A stretch of DNA of 64,000 nt from the NCBI RefSeq assembly GCF_000262045.1, contig NZ_AJVF01000015.1, positions 62,001 to 126,000 on the forward strand, written 5' to 3'. Of the stretch, positions 29,168-38,594 are shown piece by piece. Under the pieces are notes generated by a model, which saw nothing but the letters and a program-made list of their open reading frames with translations, did not search any database and was not told the DNA's origin. Within the stretch, counting starts at the first letter, position 1; each line of letters begins with the position of its first letter. The position numbers and the translations under genes are program-made. The stretch comes from Bacillus siamensis KCTC 13613 (lineage in GTDB: Bacteria > Bacillota > Bacilli > Bacillales > Bacillaceae).

Positions 29168-29259
29168 AACGGCGATTGTCCTCCTGTTTTCGTCCAACCT
29201 TTTTTACGCACTCTATCATAAGCTGACATAGAAAGATAGGTTGGATAGGAGGAGAAAAG

Positions 29260-29514
29260 ATGCAAAACTATTATCATCTTTGCCGGCAGCACCATGGAAA
29301 AGTAGCAAGAATTACAGAACGAAACGGCAGAGTCCACGTCGGAAGAATCGTACGGGTGACAAAAAGTAAAGTGTATATCGCCCCTGTCGGCGGCCGTCAC
29401 AGAGGGTACGGATTCGGTTATTGGGGAGGAGGCTGGGGAGGCTGGGGAGCAGCCTACGGTATCGGCCTTGGTTTAATTACCGGATTTGCGCTTGGAGGTT
29501 TGCTCTTCTGGTAA
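29260..29514 (+). CDS. yodI: YodI, basic then Gly/Trp-rich small protein
   Basis: 84 aa. The N-terminal half is basic with His and Arg (CRQHHGKVARITERNGRVHVG), SH3-like in style; the C-terminal half is Gly/Trp-rich and hydrophobic (GYWGGGWGGWGAAYG). It resembles spore- or surface-associated small proteins. Strong site AGGAGGAGAAAAG before ATG. Function unknown. Confidence 0.82.
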   Translation: MQNYYHLCRQHHGKVARITERNGRVHVGRIVRVTKSKVYIAPVGGRHRGYGFGYWGGGWGGWGAAYGIGLGLITGFALGGLLFW

Positions 29515-29516
29515 TA

Positions 29517-29562
29517 AAGAAAGCCCGCTACATTTATTTTTTAAAAGCGGGCTTTTTCTTAT
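29517..29562. terminator. Bidirectional terminator yodI / yodJ
   Basis: AAAGCCCGCT...AGCGGGCTTTTT stem with a long AT-rich loop between convergent genes. Confidence 0.7.
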
Positions 29563-30380
29563 TATACTTTCTTTACTTCATTAAAATATTCTTCAAGAGT
29601 TAACTGATGGTCATGGATGGCTTTTGCCGCTTTTTTGCCTACATAACGCAAATGCCATGGTTCATACTCATACTTTGTTACATTTTCTTTGCCTTTAGGA
29701 TAGCGGATGATAAAGCCGTATTCATACGCATGGTCTTTCACCCATTTGCCGTCAGCCGTGTTTCCGAACGCTTCATTCAGCTCATATCCGTTGCTTTTGC
29801 TGGAAATATCCATGGCAAGCCCCGTCTGGTGTTCGCTTTGCCCGGGGTATGCGACGGCTTCTTTCGCTTTCTTTTCACCTTTCAGACTGACTTCATTATC
29901 GAAAATCACTTTTTGTCTGTCATAAGAGCGGTATCCTGAAACCGCAACCAGGTCATAGCCTTCTTTTTTCCCCGCGTTGAACAATTCCGCCAAAGCATTG
30001 GCGGCAGGTTTGCGGATATATCGTTTCTCAATTTTCTCAGTGAAAGAAAATTCAACTTTCGGGATGACGAGATCCTTCGGTTTATAATCTCCCGGCAGCG
30101 TGTAAGTCTTATTCACGAGCGCAAGTGTATTTGTCGGGTTTTGAATGGTTTCAAGCCCGTTCACTTCTTTAATGTCATTAAAATATTTGCTCTCCAATAC
30201 AAAATCGCTGTCTTCTGTCTTCGTTGTTTTTTTGCTTGATGTGTCATCTGATTGTTTTGTTTGAGCCGTTGTTTTTGTGTCCTTATGGCTGTCGCCGCCT
30301 GAAATGCTGCAGCCGGTGCCCACGATTGCGGTTACGCTGAGAGCAGCAGCAAGCGAGAACCATTTAGTGGATTTCTTCAT
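29562..30380 (-). CDS. yodJ: VanY-family D-Ala-D-Ala carboxypeptidase lipoprotein YodJ
   Basis: 272 aa. Lipoprotein signal with lipobox GTGCSIS (Cys near 24), a Lys/Thr/Ser linker, and a VanY (peptidase M15B) domain. The Zn motif is SEHQTGLAMDI and the later His is in EPWHLRYVG. It should trim peptidoglycan stem peptides outside the membrane. ATG at 30380 with AAAGGTAAGGG upstream. Not in an obvious operon. Confidence 0.92.
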   Translation of the reverse strand: MKKSTKWFSLAAALSVTAIVGTGCSISGGDSHKDTKTTAQTKQSDDTSSKKTTKTEDSDFVLESKYFNDIKEVNGLETIQNPTNTLALVNKTYTLPGDYKPKDLVIPKVEFSFTEKIEKRYIRKPAANALAELFNAGKKEGYDLVAVSGYRSYDRQKVIFDNEVSLKGEKKAKEAVAYPGQSEHQTGLAMDISSKSNGYELNEAFGNTADGKWVKDHAYEYGFIIRYPKGKENVTKYEYEPWHLRYVGKKAAKAIHDHQLTLEEYFNEVKKV

Positions 30381-30463
30381 TTTACCCTTACCTTTCTTTT
30401 TTCGAATCAGAGCGGTGCATAAAGAAGAGGGCTGCTTTTATCAGCATGACCCTCATCTCAAGT

Positions 30464-31162
30464 TTACGATACAGTATGCAGCGCCAGTTTTATCATATCA
30501 TGAAAAGTCGTTTGACGCTCTTCTGCGGTTGTCTCTTCTCCCGTTAACACGTGATCGCTTACAGTCAGGATAGACAGCGCTTTTTTGCCGTATTTTGCGG
30601 CAAGCGTATATAAAGCAGTCGTTTCCATTTCTACGCCGAGGACGCCGTATCTCGCAAGCTTTTCAATTTGCGAGTCTTCATTGTAAAACTGATCGGCGGT
30701 GAATACGCTTCCGACGGCTACAGAAAGGTTATTTTTTTGCGCTTCCTGGTACGCTTTATGAAGAAGGTCGAAATCTGCGCAAGGCGCATAATCCACACTT
30801 CCGAAAGCGACTCGGTTCATCTGTGAATCGGTTGAAGACGTCATAGCCAAAATCACGTCGCGCACCTTCACGTCATTACGGATGGCTCCGCATGAACCGA
30901 CTCTGATCAGGTTTTGAACATCATAGCTTTGAATCAGTTCATTCACATATATAGAGATAGACGGAACACCCATGCCGGTGCCTTGCACTGATATTTTTTT
31001 ACCGTTATATGTACCCGTAAATCCGTACATTCCTCTGACTTCATTATAGCATTCCACATTTTCAAGGTAAGTTTCCGCAATAAATTTCGCTCTCAGCGGA
31101 TCTCCCGGCAAAAGCACTGTATCCGCAATCTGACCTTTTTCTGCGTTTATATGTACACTCAT
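30464..31162 (-). CDS. deoD: Purine nucleoside phosphorylase DeoD
   Basis: 232-aa hexameric PNP type (DeoD, E. coli class), which splits purine (deoxy)nucleosides with phosphate. Motifs are [43 protein letters not shown] and LTVSDH. I placed the start at ATG 31162 ([10 protein letters not shown]), with AGGAGGAAATG upstream; the longer frame has no family support. Intact. Confidence 0.96.
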   Translation of the reverse strand: MSVHINAEKGQIADTVLLPGDPLRAKFIAETYLENVECYNEVRGMYGFTGTYNGKKISVQGTGMGVPSISIYVNELIQSYDVQNLIRVGSCGAIRNDVKVRDVILAMTSSTDSQMNRVAFGSVDYAPCADFDLLHKAYQEAQKNNLSVAVGSVFTADQFYNEDSQIEKLARYGVLGVEMETTALYTLAAKYGKKALSILTVSDHVLTGEETTAEERQTTFHDMIKLALHTVS

Positions 31163-31298
31163 TTCCATTTCCTCCTGCCTATTCAAACTCCCACCCATTG
31201 TACACTGAATAACGGTAAGAGACAATCATCAGCATTGATCAGAGCGATCTTGGGCAGAATATGCGGGATGACAGCCTAAGGAAAAGGAGTGAGCATAA

Positions 31299-31424
31299 AT
31301 GGGCAAAAAACAGCGCAACCGGGTGACCGGCCAGAAAAAGAACAATCACGTACCCGTTTCAGACGTGATTGCGGCTGATGAAGCGCATGGAAAAGAGCAT
31401 TCCGCCGCTAAACGGAAGCCTTAA
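31299..31424 (+). CDS. Small basic hydrophilic protein, 41 aa
   Basis: ATG at 31299 preceded by GAAAAGGAGTGAG opens a 41-codon frame, starting GKKQRNRVTGQKKNNH and ending HSAAKRKP, with no hydrophobic segment. The Lys/Arg/Asn/Gln-rich composition is that of minor spore proteins or nucleic-acid-binding peptides. Convergent with yodL and separated by a hairpin. Not recognised beyond that. Confidence 0.65.
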   Translation: MGKKQRNRVTGQKKNNHVPVSDVIAADEAHGKEHSAAKRKP

Positions 31425-31435
31425 AACAAAACGGA

Positions 31436-31459
31436 AGCCGGCTGAAAATTCAGCCGGCC
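31436..31459 (-). terminator. Terminator of yodL
   Basis: GCCGGCTGAAaaTTCAGCCGGC, perfect stem; on the minus strand followed by T-rich sequence. Confidence 0.75.
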
Positions 31460-31464
31460 CCGCC

Positions 31465-31788
31465 TTACCTCGGCTGGACGAGCAAACGGTTGATTTTGCT
31501 CCATCCCGCAGGGTTAAGCCTGTAGTAGGTCTTTCCTTTTCTTCCTTCGTCTATGAGTATGACATCTCCGGTCGCTATGAATCTGGCTTGATAGTCATTT
31601 GGAACCGTATCAGGCACATTAAAAACAGAAAATGCCCTTTCCAGTGCGTCTTGATGATTGTCAGCGGCCAGCTCTGTCCGATAGACGACCCTGTATCCCT
31701 TTTTCTCGCCGTAGCGGGGTGTTTGAAAAATCGTCACATCATAGGCACAAGTCTTTTTTTTAAACACGGGCAGCGATAACAGCATCAA
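31465..31788 (-). CDS. yodL: YodL, mother-cell protein affecting cell shape
   Basis: 107-aa soluble protein, no signal (DVTIFQTPRYGEKKGYRVVYRTELAADN...). In B. subtilis yodL is a sporulation gene of the SigE class, and artificial expression disturbs cell width through MreB-type proteins. Length equals the 168 protein. ATG at 31788 with AGGGAGGGATC upstream. Confidence 0.85.
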   Translation of the reverse strand: MMLLSLPVFKKKTCAYDVTIFQTPRYGEKKGYRVVYRTELAADNHQDALERAFSVFNVPDTVPNDYQARFIATGDVILIDEGRKGKTYYRLNPAGWSKINRLLVQPR

Positions 31789-31844
31789 GATCCCTCCCTC
31801 TTATTTCTTAATAGTATTAGCGTTTTTTCTTATTTTTCCTGTCT

Positions 31845-32456
31845 CTATTTTTGTCGAAACGGGTGATACTTTTCGTCAAAGAGCGCAAATAGAGAGACGA
31901 GGCAAAGTCCGAGACTGAATCCGGCAAGAACATCCGTCGGAAAATGCGCGCCTAAATAAATTCTGCTGAGCCCGATCAGGATGACGAGAACTCCGGTAAA
32001 GACGGAGACGGCCCGCTTTCTTTTCGTGAAGAAAGGAACGTGCTTGATTAAAAAGTAAGCGATGACGGGATACATCACTGCCGAATTCATGGAGTGGCCG
32101 CTCGGAAAGCTGTATGAGGTTTCATGGACGAGCGGCTCAAATGCAGGTCTGGCTCTTTCGATCAATTCTTTTATTTTTATGTTTATTATTCGTTCAATGA
32201 GGAAGAGAAGCGGCAAAAACACAACATCAGGCGTTTTTTTGTACATATACAGGGCCGCTCCCGTCAAAAGAAGAAGCGGTAAAAGCACCGCAGTCGTGCC
32301 GAGCTCTGTTATCCATAACATCAATTCATTCAGCCAGGCAGCCCTGATCCTGACCGCCGCTTCTATCACCCTCTCGTCAAAAACCCGGACAGCATCGATC
32401 CGGATGGCTGCTGCGAGCAGAATAAACAATGCGAAAAGACCTGCTGGCTTGTACAA
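31845..32456 (-). CDS. yodM: PAP2-family membrane phosphatase YodM
   Basis: 203 aa with about six membrane helices. The three PAP2 phosphatase motifs are visible: KELIERARPAF, YSFPSGHSMNSA and SRIYLGAHFPTDVLAG. Likely acts on phosphatidylglycerol phosphate, undecaprenyl-PP or a similar lipid phosphate. I chose TTG 32456 (GGGGGAAAACG upstream, then MYKPAGLFAL) rather than ATG 32477, which has its ribosome site too close. Confidence 0.88.
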   Translation of the reverse strand: MYKPAGLFALFILLAAAIRIDAVRVFDERVIEAAVRIRAAWLNELMLWITELGTTAVLLPLLLLTGAALYMYKKTPDVVFLPLLFLIERIINIKIKELIERARPAFEPLVHETSYSFPSGHSMNSAVMYPVIAYFLIKHVPFFTKRKRAVSVFTGVLVILIGLSRIYLGAHFPTDVLAGFSLGLCLVSLFALFDEKYHPFRQK

Positions 32457-32499
32457 CGTTTTCCCCCCATTTTTCATTCTCCCGAGCCGATTGAAAAAA

Positions 32500-32523
32500 C
32501 CGAAGCTTTTTTCACTTCGGTTC
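32500..32523 (-). terminator. Hairpin between yozD and yodM
   Basis: AACCGAAG-cttttttca-CTTCGGTT lies between the yozD stop and the yodM start. It probably reduces read-through into yodM. Confidence 0.5.
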
Positions 32524-32530
32524 CGCAGTT

Positions 32531-32704
32531 TCAGTCTTCATCAAGCTCTTCGTCTATCATACATTTTTCTAATAAATAATCAAAGGTGATGTCGGCTATT
32601 TCAAAGATCTCCTCTTCACTCGGTATGTACCCGCGCATAGCAAGCTGACTGTAAAAAAAATCGGCTATCTCTTCTGTGTCAATCACAAGATCTATTTCTT
32701 TCAT
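32531..32704 (-). CDS. yozD: Small acidic protein YozD
   Basis: 57 aa, strongly acidic and helical (EEIADFFYSQLAMRGYIPSEEEIFEIADITF), no signal peptide. ATG at 32704 follows AAGGAGGCGGTG, so I reject the longer frame. Similar in size and place to YozD of 168. Function unknown. Confidence 0.82.
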   Translation of the reverse strand: MKEIDLVIDTEEIADFFYSQLAMRGYIPSEEEIFEIADITFDYLLEKCMIDEELDED

Positions 32705-32823
32705 GCAAACACCGCCTCCTTTTTTATGTTTTATGAAAAAAACCTTCAAATTATACCCGAAAGTTCTAAACGCTTTGTCCGCTCATATACTTTTTAAAAA
32801 ACAAGCCCCCGGAGGGAGAAAAG

Positions 32824-32967
32824 ATGATGACGAAAATGATGGCTTTTTTGGACGGAGATGGATTTGATATCGTATTGGAAAAAGTGCTGAAAGGAATGTC
32901 ATTTGTAATCTTTGCCGGCTGTCTGCCCTGGTTTTTATATGTCACCGTCCGTTTTTTTTCCGGCTAG
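32824..32967 (+). CDS. Single-pass membrane micropeptide, 47 aa
   Basis: ATG at 32824 with CGGAGGGAGAAAAG upstream. The 47-aa product has an N-terminal polar part (DGDGFDIVLEKVLKG) and one C-terminal hydrophobic helix (FVIFAGCLPWFLYVTV). It is convergent with yodN, overlapping its end by 4 bp. Not recognised. Confidence 0.65.
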   Translation: MMTKMMAFLDGDGFDIVLEKVLKGMSFVIFAGCLPWFLYVTVRFFSG

Positions 32968-33644
32968 CTGAAATGCTCCCGCAGGCTTTCCAGCACAAAA
33001 TTCATCATATCTTTATATTCTTCGTCACCGAACATATCATAAAGAATCTTATAATCGTTATAAATATCAAGGAGCTCATCTACAATCGATACCGCCAGCA
33101 CATGCAGGGTATCAAGATCATCAGCATCGCCTTCAAACTGAAGAAGAGCAGACGCGGCGGTATCCTCGCCGATCTCATGAGATGCTTCCCCAACATAGTG
33201 GACAAACAGCAGCTGATGCACAAACTGATCCATTTCATATTTTCTCAGAACCAGCGTGAGATCCTCTTCCTCCGTTTCAAGCCACTCTCCGTCTTTCAGC
33301 CGAGTCAGCTCATAAATAATATCCTCCCAGCCATCCTCTAAATATCTCCATATTTCAGTTCTGTGACCGATGATACGGAATAATTCTTTTCCGTAGTCCT
33401 TTACATATACGACGTCGCCGATCAGAAACTCATATTCAATATCCAATTTTTCCATATCAACAATTACGCCCTCATAATCTTTATAAAGCTGGATAGACGA
33501 TTCAAAATAAAGCACTTCATTATGGTTGACTTCGTAAAGATAATGTTTATCAATTTGATGAACCTTCGTAATGGTGCCGACGGTTCCGTACATCACGACG
33601 ACCACGATATCTCCCACTTGAAATTTCGGTTTATTTGGCTTCAT
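32964..33644 (-). CDS. yodN: YodN, SH3-like and acidic protein
   Basis: 226 aa. The N-terminal half has repeated VGDIVVVVMYGTVGTI / IGDVVYVKDYG elements that look like small SH3-type beta barrels; the rest is acidic and helical. Start at ATG 33644 follows AAGGGGGAGACA; the frame before that lacks support. Function unknown. Confidence 0.8.
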   Translation of the reverse strand: MKPNKPKFQVGDIVVVVMYGTVGTITKVHQIDKHYLYEVNHNEVLYFESSIQLYKDYEGVIVDMEKLDIEYEFLIGDVVYVKDYGKELFRIIGHRTEIWRYLEDGWEDIIYELTRLKDGEWLETEEEDLTLVLRKYEMDQFVHQLLFVHYVGEASHEIGEDTAASALLQFEGDADDLDTLHVLAVSIVDELLDIYNDYKILYDMFGDEEYKDMMNFVLESLREHFS

Positions 33645-33757
33645 GCTGTCTCCCCCTTGCCGCGGACTGTCATACGCTATCGTATGCCGGCCGTCATTAT
33701 TTCGCATGGGCATGAAAACCACAGGAAATATCCATTTCTGCACCTGTTCAACATGTC

Positions 33758-33789
33758 AAAAAAACCGCACAATGTCATGTGCGGTTTTT
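33758..33789 (-). terminator. Terminator of yozE
   Basis: AAAACCGCACA / TGTGCGGTTTTT hairpin at the end of yozE. Confidence 0.8.
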
Positions 33790-33791
33790 CG

Positions 33792-34016
33792 TCAGGCGTG
33801 ATGCACTTCGGTCTCATATTTTTCCCAAGCCTCATCAAATGTCGACATCGTTTCTAAATAATCTGCGCTCAGTTCTAAATACGAACTGAGCTCATGATAA
33901 TCGCTTGACGTTTTCGGAAAGCCATGGTCTTCATATGCCTGATTCGCAAATCGGCTGATCGCGTCCTGCGGCTTAGGATGCCTGTATTTCATTAAATAGT
34001 GGTAAAAGGATTTCAT
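33792..34016 (-). CDS. yozE: YozE, small helical protein (UPF0346)
   Basis: 74 aa, all helical by eye: SFYHYLMKYRHPKPQDAIS then FPKTSSDYHELSSYLELS. This is the UPF0346/YozE_SAM-like family, whose structure resembles a sterile-alpha-motif fold. ATG 34016 with AGGAGGGGAAA upstream. Role unknown. Confidence 0.88.
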   Translation of the reverse strand: MKSFYHYLMKYRHPKPQDAISRFANQAYEDHGFPKTSSDYHELSSYLELSADYLETMSTFDEAWEKYETEVHHA

Positions 34017-34090
34017 GGGTTTCCCCTCCTGATGACTGTCTTTTGTTGTACTATTATACATTTCAAAAGTGAAATTACAACAAAAGAAGA

Positions 34091-34369
34091 CTAGGAGAAG
34101 TCAAAATAATTCCGTTTCAATATCCGTTCTGTCTGCATCAGCTCTTGATATGTGAGTGTTTCCGGTAATTTTTTGGCGTCGACTAAAAAAAGCTGATTTT
34201 CGATTTCGCCTATGACCGCTTCCTCCTGATACGTCATCCCGCAGGAAGAACAAGCGAACGCGGGTGTGTCTGTAATTTCTATGGCCCTCGTACCGTCAGG
34301 AAGCTCCCAGTATACAGCCGACTGACAAGCTGACGCCTTCTGATTGCCGCACCACTCGCATGGCTTCAC
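34091..34369 (-). CDS. yokU: YokU, zinc-finger protein coupled to kamA
   Basis: 92 aa with two CxxC pairs (CEWCGNQK near residue 4 and ACSSCGMTY near 37), as in MqsA-type YgiT zinc-finger domains. Its start overlaps the end of kamA by 4 bp, so the two are coupled. Ends without an obvious terminator, 75 bp before yozE. In many bacilli it travels with lysine aminomutase genes. Role unknown. Confidence 0.88.
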   Translation of the reverse strand: MKPCEWCGNQKASACQSAVYWELPDGTRAIEITDTPAFACSSCGMTYQEEAVIGEIENQLFLVDAKKLPETLTYQELMQTERILKRNYFDFS

Positions 34370-35787
34370 GGCGATTCACCTCCGACTTCCGAGCCTTCTT
34401 TTTGTTCTTTTTTCTGCTGTGCTATAAATTTCTTTTCTTTTAATTCATCTCTCTTTTCCCTCCGGTCTTTCAGCGTTTCATGATCAGGGTTAGACGTAAA
34501 CGCTTTCCTCCTGCTGATTCTCGATACATTTTCCGGTGTGAAAGAGACCTCTTTATCCGCGAAAATAGCGCTTAGTCCGACCGGCTCGCGTTTGACCATC
34601 GTCCCCGGAAAAACAGATTCAAAATAGTCGTCGGCTTGATTCGGGATATAGTTTTCCGGTTCGGGATAAGATGTAATCACCCCTTCAAAGTTTCTGATCA
34701 CAACTTTCTCCGGACTTTGGGAGAGCAAATAGTTCGGCTGCAGGGCAATTTTTCCGCCTCCGCCCGGGGCATCGACGACAAAAGTCGGCACGGCAAAACC
34801 CGTCGTATGCCCCCTCAGCCCTTCAATGATTTCCAGACCTTTTGACACGGGCGCTCTGAAATGACCGATTCCCTCTGACAAATCACATTGATAAATATAG
34901 TACGGGCGGACGCGGATTTTCACTAAATCATGCATGAGCTTTTTCATAATCGGCACCGAATCGTTAATGCCCGCCAAAATAACGGCCTGGTTTCCGACCG
35001 GAACACCTGCGTTGACAAGCTTTTCACACGCCGCAACCGATTCTTCCGTCAGTTCGATGCTCGTATTAAAATGAGTGTTCAGCCAGACCGGATGATATTT
35101 TTTCAGAATCTGACAAAGGTTATCCGTTATCCGCTGCGGAAAAACGACAGGCGCTCTCGTTCCGATCCGGATAATTTCGAGGTGAGGAATGTCGCGAAGG
35201 TTTTTCAAAATATATTCGAGAATCTGATCGTTAATTAAAAGTCCGTCACCGCCGGAAATGAGACAGTCACGTATTTCAGGCGTTTCCCGAATATAAGCGA
35301 TCGCCGCATCAAGCTGTTTTTTCGGCACGCCCATCCCGATCTGCCCGGAAAAGCGCCTTCTGGTGCAGTACCGGCAGTACATCGAGCATTGGTTTGTCAC
35401 GAGAAAAAGAACGCGGTCGGGATAGCGGTGCGTAAGGCCGGGCACCGGCGAATCTTCATCTTCAAACAGCGGATCTTCGAGGTCATATTTCGTTTTGTGC
35501 ATTTCTTCTGACAGCGGCACGGACTGCATGCGGATCGGACATCTCGGGTTATCGGGATCCATTAAGGAAGCATAATAAGGCGTAATGTTCAGAGGAATCG
35601 TTTTTACAGACATTCTGACGCCTTCTTCTTCCTCTTCGGTCAAATGAATGACTTTTTTCAGGTCATCGACGGTTCTTACAGTATGAGTGAGCTGCCACAG
35701 CCAATCATTCCACTTTTCTTCCGGCACATCCTTCCATAATTCAATCTCCTTCCAATGACGCTTCGGCTGAAACCACTTATTTGTCAA
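34366..35787 (-). CDS. kamA: Lysine 2,3-aminomutase
   Basis: 473-aa radical-SAM, PLP-dependent enzyme turning L-lysine into L-beta-lysine. The [4Fe-4S] motif is CSMYCRYC near residue 134; PLP is bound by Lys in VDAPGGGGK near 340; C-terminal sequence is Lys/Glu-rich. Second-last gene of the yodT-S-R-Q-P-kamA-yokU run. Lies 12 bp after yodP. In B. subtilis the operon is transcribed in the mother cell by SigE. Confidence 0.97.
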   Translation of the reverse strand: MTNKWFQPKRHWKEIELWKDVPEEKWNDWLWQLTHTVRTVDDLKKVIHLTEEEEEGVRMSVKTIPLNITPYYASLMDPDNPRCPIRMQSVPLSEEMHKTKYDLEDPLFEDEDSPVPGLTHRYPDRVLFLVTNQCSMYCRYCTRRRFSGQIGMGVPKKQLDAAIAYIRETPEIRDCLISGGDGLLINDQILEYILKNLRDIPHLEIIRIGTRAPVVFPQRITDNLCQILKKYHPVWLNTHFNTSIELTEESVAACEKLVNAGVPVGNQAVILAGINDSVPIMKKLMHDLVKIRVRPYYIYQCDLSEGIGHFRAPVSKGLEIIEGLRGHTTGFAVPTFVVDAPGGGGKIALQPNYLLSQSPEKVVIRNFEGVITSYPEPENYIPNQADDYFESVFPGTMVKREPVGLSAIFADKEVSFTPENVSRISRRKAFTSNPDHETLKDRREKRDELKEKKFIAQQKKEQKEGSEVGGESP

Positions 35788-35799
35788 ACGAATTCCTCC

Positions 35800-36657
35800 T
35801 TATGAATGGCTGAAACGTAATGTCTTGCACCATATATTCATATTTTCGAGCCCTTCTGAAATCCGGCAGTTGTTCACAAGCCTGCCTCTGTAGCCGTATC
35901 CCGCATGATACAAAACGGCATTCATCCCGTAAGAAGCTGCACGGGCCAAGGAAAAAAGATGAATGATTCCCCGGCCCGAAAGTTCCTGCTCCAAGGCTTT
36001 AAACAGGTGTGCCGTTACGGAATTTCCTCTGTAATCTGACAGAACTGCGCAATCGGTCATTTCAGCGTGCCCCAATACGGGATTGAGAGCCGCGCTTGCA
36101 GCGCCGATAAGACGTTCCTGATCGAAGGCGGCATAATAGATGGTGTTTTCTCTCATTGTTTTTTTTATATAAAGGGGGTTAAAGACAGGAGTCGGATAGG
36201 TGAGAAAAACATGTTTATATAAGTGCGATAAGCGGTCTGCATCATCTTCATCCGCTTTTCTGAATATGAGCTTGCTTTCTGTCTCGGTCAGTTTCCGCCG
36301 TTGTGTTTCATATAAACGGTCAACAGTCGAATCTTCCGATACATATGAATCTGACTGTCTCCGTTTCTCTGATAAATAACGCACCATCACAGCAGCCTCA
36401 TTCCCATTGTAATATCCGTCTATGACCCCCTCCTGAATAAAGAGATGCTTGACAAGTTCCGGCTCATCGCCGCGCTTGGCAAAGAAAATCACCTTTTGGG
36501 CTCCTTCTTGCTTCGCTTCTGCCAAAACAGCCGGGATAAGCACCTCTGGCTGTCCGTCATAACGAATGACCCTGATCCGCCCGTTGAAACGGTCTGCATC
36601 AATCTCGGCCGATCCGCTTTCAGCCCTCAGTTCCTTTATCAGCTTTGCCACCCCCAT
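35800..36657 (-). CDS. yodP: Beta-lysine N-acetyltransferase (AblB type)
   Basis: 285 aa. The C-terminal GNAT domain (about 145-285) includes [12 protein letters not shown] and [17 protein letters not shown]. With KamA it should make N-epsilon-acetyl-beta-lysine, a compatible solute known in methanogens, or prepare beta-lysine for breakdown. ATG at 36657 lies inside the end of yodQ (38-bp overlap) with GGGGTGG upstream. Confidence 0.9.
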   Translation of the reverse strand: MGVAKLIKELRAESGSAEIDADRFNGRIRVIRYDGQPEVLIPAVLAEAKQEGAQKVIFFAKRGDEPELVKHLFIQEGVIDGYYNGNEAAVMVRYLSEKRRQSDSYVSEDSTVDRLYETQRRKLTETESKLIFRKADEDDADRLSHLYKHVFLTYPTPVFNPLYIKKTMRENTIYYAAFDQERLIGAASAALNPVLGHAEMTDCAVLSDYRGNSVTAHLFKALEQELSGRGIIHLFSLARAASYGMNAVLYHAGYGYRGRLVNNCRISEGLENMNIWCKTLRFSHS

Positions 36658-37921
36658 CTGCCACCCCGCACCATTCCATCATAAAAAGAGAAATGATTTT
36701 GACGGCATCAATTAACGCCCGGACTTCAATATATTCATTTGCCTGGTGCGCCGCTTTGACTTCTCCCGGCCCGAAAACAATGACCGGCGTCTGCCCCGCA
36801 TGATGCAAAAGCCCCCCGTCCGTTCCCCACGGAGACGCTTCACGTATCGGTTTTTCCCCTTTCATTTTCTCAAAAGATGATTCCAAAGCGGAAATCAGCG
36901 GATGGTCATCCGGGAGATCGTTCGGAAGCCACTGAGCTCCAAACCATTCAACTTCCGCCGGATGGTGTTTAAACCACTCATCCCGGTACTCCAAATCTTT
37001 GAGCCAGCTTGCGAGCTCTTCTTTTACGGCTTCAGGCGTTTCATCCGGAGCTATCCCGCACCTGCCTTCTATCACGACACGGTCAGCTACCGAAGATGGC
37101 CACGTTCCGCCTTGGACGGTGCCGATATTAATGGGAACCGGAATCGGAACATCCCGGTAAAGCGGGTCAGTGATGCGGGCGTTGCGGACGTGTTCCAGCT
37201 CTTTAAGCGCTGTGATGACATGCAGGCTTTTTTCAATCGCGCTCACCCCTTCATAGCGGGTGCCGCCGTGTGCGGACAATCCTCTTACCGTAATGCGGAA
37301 CCACATAGACCCTTGCTGCTTCACAAACAGCTTTAAATTAGTCGGTTCCGGAATAAGCGCCCCGTCAGCCTTATAGCCTCTCATAACCGTCGAAAGCGTT
37401 CCTGCGCCGCCGCACTCTTCATCTACGACACTTTGAAACAGAACATCTCCTTTTAATGTAACCCCGCAGGCTTCAAGCGCTTCTAATGCAAACAAGAGAG
37501 CTGTATTGCCGCCTTTCATATCCGTTGAACCGCGGCCGTAAATTTTGCCGTTCTTTTCAACAGCGGTAAACGGTTCATACGTCCATGCGGCGGGATTTCC
37601 TTCCGGGACAACATCAATATGTCCGTTCAGTATCAGTGATCTTCCGCCGCCGGCTCCTTTCTTTACAGCTGTGATATTCGGGCTTTCAAGAAAGTCTTTG
37701 CGTTCCGATACAAAATAAGGATGCTCTTTCAATTGTTTGACATTCGGTTCCCACACATCAATATCCATGTCAAACTGTCTCAGTTTTTCTAAAACGACTG
37801 CCTGTGCGTTAAATTCATGTCCGAACGTGCTTTTTTCCCCGATCAGCCGTTTCAGCAGACTTACCGCTTTTGCCGCATTTTCTTCCGCCCACTCAGTAAT
37901 TTTCTTTTCTAATGGATCCAT
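36620..37921 (-). CDS. yodQ: M20-family amidohydrolase/deacylase YodQ
   Basis: 433-aa M20 metallopeptidase (ArgE/DapE-like). Metal-site motifs: [19 protein letters not shown] and [11 protein letters not shown]. Probably deacylates an N-acylated intermediate in the beta-lysine route. I placed the start at ATG 37921 (MDPLEKK), with AAGGGGGCC upstream. It overlaps yodR by 29 bp. Confidence 0.9.
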   Translation of the reverse strand: MDPLEKKITEWAEENAAKAVSLLKRLIGEKSTFGHEFNAQAVVLEKLRQFDMDIDVWEPNVKQLKEHPYFVSERKDFLESPNITAVKKGAGGGRSLILNGHIDVVPEGNPAAWTYEPFTAVEKNGKIYGRGSTDMKGGNTALLFALEALEACGVTLKGDVLFQSVVDEECGGAGTLSTVMRGYKADGALIPEPTNLKLFVKQQGSMWFRITVRGLSAHGGTRYEGVSAIEKSLHVITALKELEHVRNARITDPLYRDVPIPVPINIGTVQGGTWPSSVADRVVIEGRCGIAPDETPEAVKEELASWLKDLEYRDEWFKHHPAEVEWFGAQWLPNDLPDDHPLISALESSFEKMKGEKPIREASPWGTDGGLLHHAGQTPVIVFGPGEVKAAHQANEYIEVRALIDAVKIISLFMMEWCGVADGGGKADKGTEG

Positions 37922-38594
37922 GGACAGGCCCCCTTTTAAGAAAACATTCTCCCAATCTGATTTCGGCATCCGTTGTTTGGATGACATCGTCTATCGTCGA
38001 GCCATTCAGCAGTTCCTCAAGAACAAAAGTCCCATCCTCTATGCTGATGACGGCTTTCTCTGTAATAATGAGGTCTGCACAGCGCGAAGCCGTAAGCGGC
38101 AATGAACAGCTTTCGACTAATTTCGGCCTGCCCTTCTGATCGGTGTGGCTCATGACGACAACCACTTTTTTCGCACCTTGGGCAAGCTCCATTGCCCCGC
38201 CCATTCCCGGCACTTTTTTCCCCGGGACGAGCCAGTTGGCGAGATCACCTGTCCGGCTGACCTGTAATGCGCCTAAAATGGTAATATCAATCAGCCCTTT
38301 TCTGATCATGGCAAAAGACAGAGCTGAATCAAAATATGAGGCTCCCTTTACCGTGCTGACGGGAAATCCGGCGGCATTGCATAAGAGTTCATCCTCCGCT
38401 CCGGGCTCGGGACTTCCTCCTATCCCAAGAACGCCGTTTTCCGCCTGCAGCATCACCTCCATGCCGGCCGGCAGAAAGTTCGGCACTAAAGAAGGAATGC
38501 CGATCCCCAGGTTGACAATCATGCCTGAGGTAATTTCACTGGCGGCCCGCCTTGCGATACTCTCTCTTTCCGCTATTCCCAAGCCCATTTCCAT
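37893..38594 (-). CDS. yodR: CoA-transferase beta subunit YodR
   Basis: 233 aa, family I CoA-transferase B subunit. The catalytic Glu is in the region [11 protein letters not shown] near residue 55; the N-terminal [12 protein letters not shown] is typical. Works with YodS. Start is ATG 38594 or the ATG two codons on; AAGGAG precedes both. Overlaps yodS by 22 bp. Confidence 0.9.
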   Translation of the reverse strand: MEMGLGIAERESIARRAASEITSGMIVNLGIGIPSLVPNFLPAGMEVMLQAENGVLGIGGSPEPGAEDELLCNAAGFPVSTVKGASYFDSALSFAMIRKGLIDITILGALQVSRTGDLANWLVPGKKVPGMGGAMELAQGAKKVVVVMSHTDQKGRPKLVESCSLPLTASRCADLIITEKAVISIEDGTFVLEELLNGSTIDDVIQTTDAEIRLGECFLKRGPVHGSIRKENY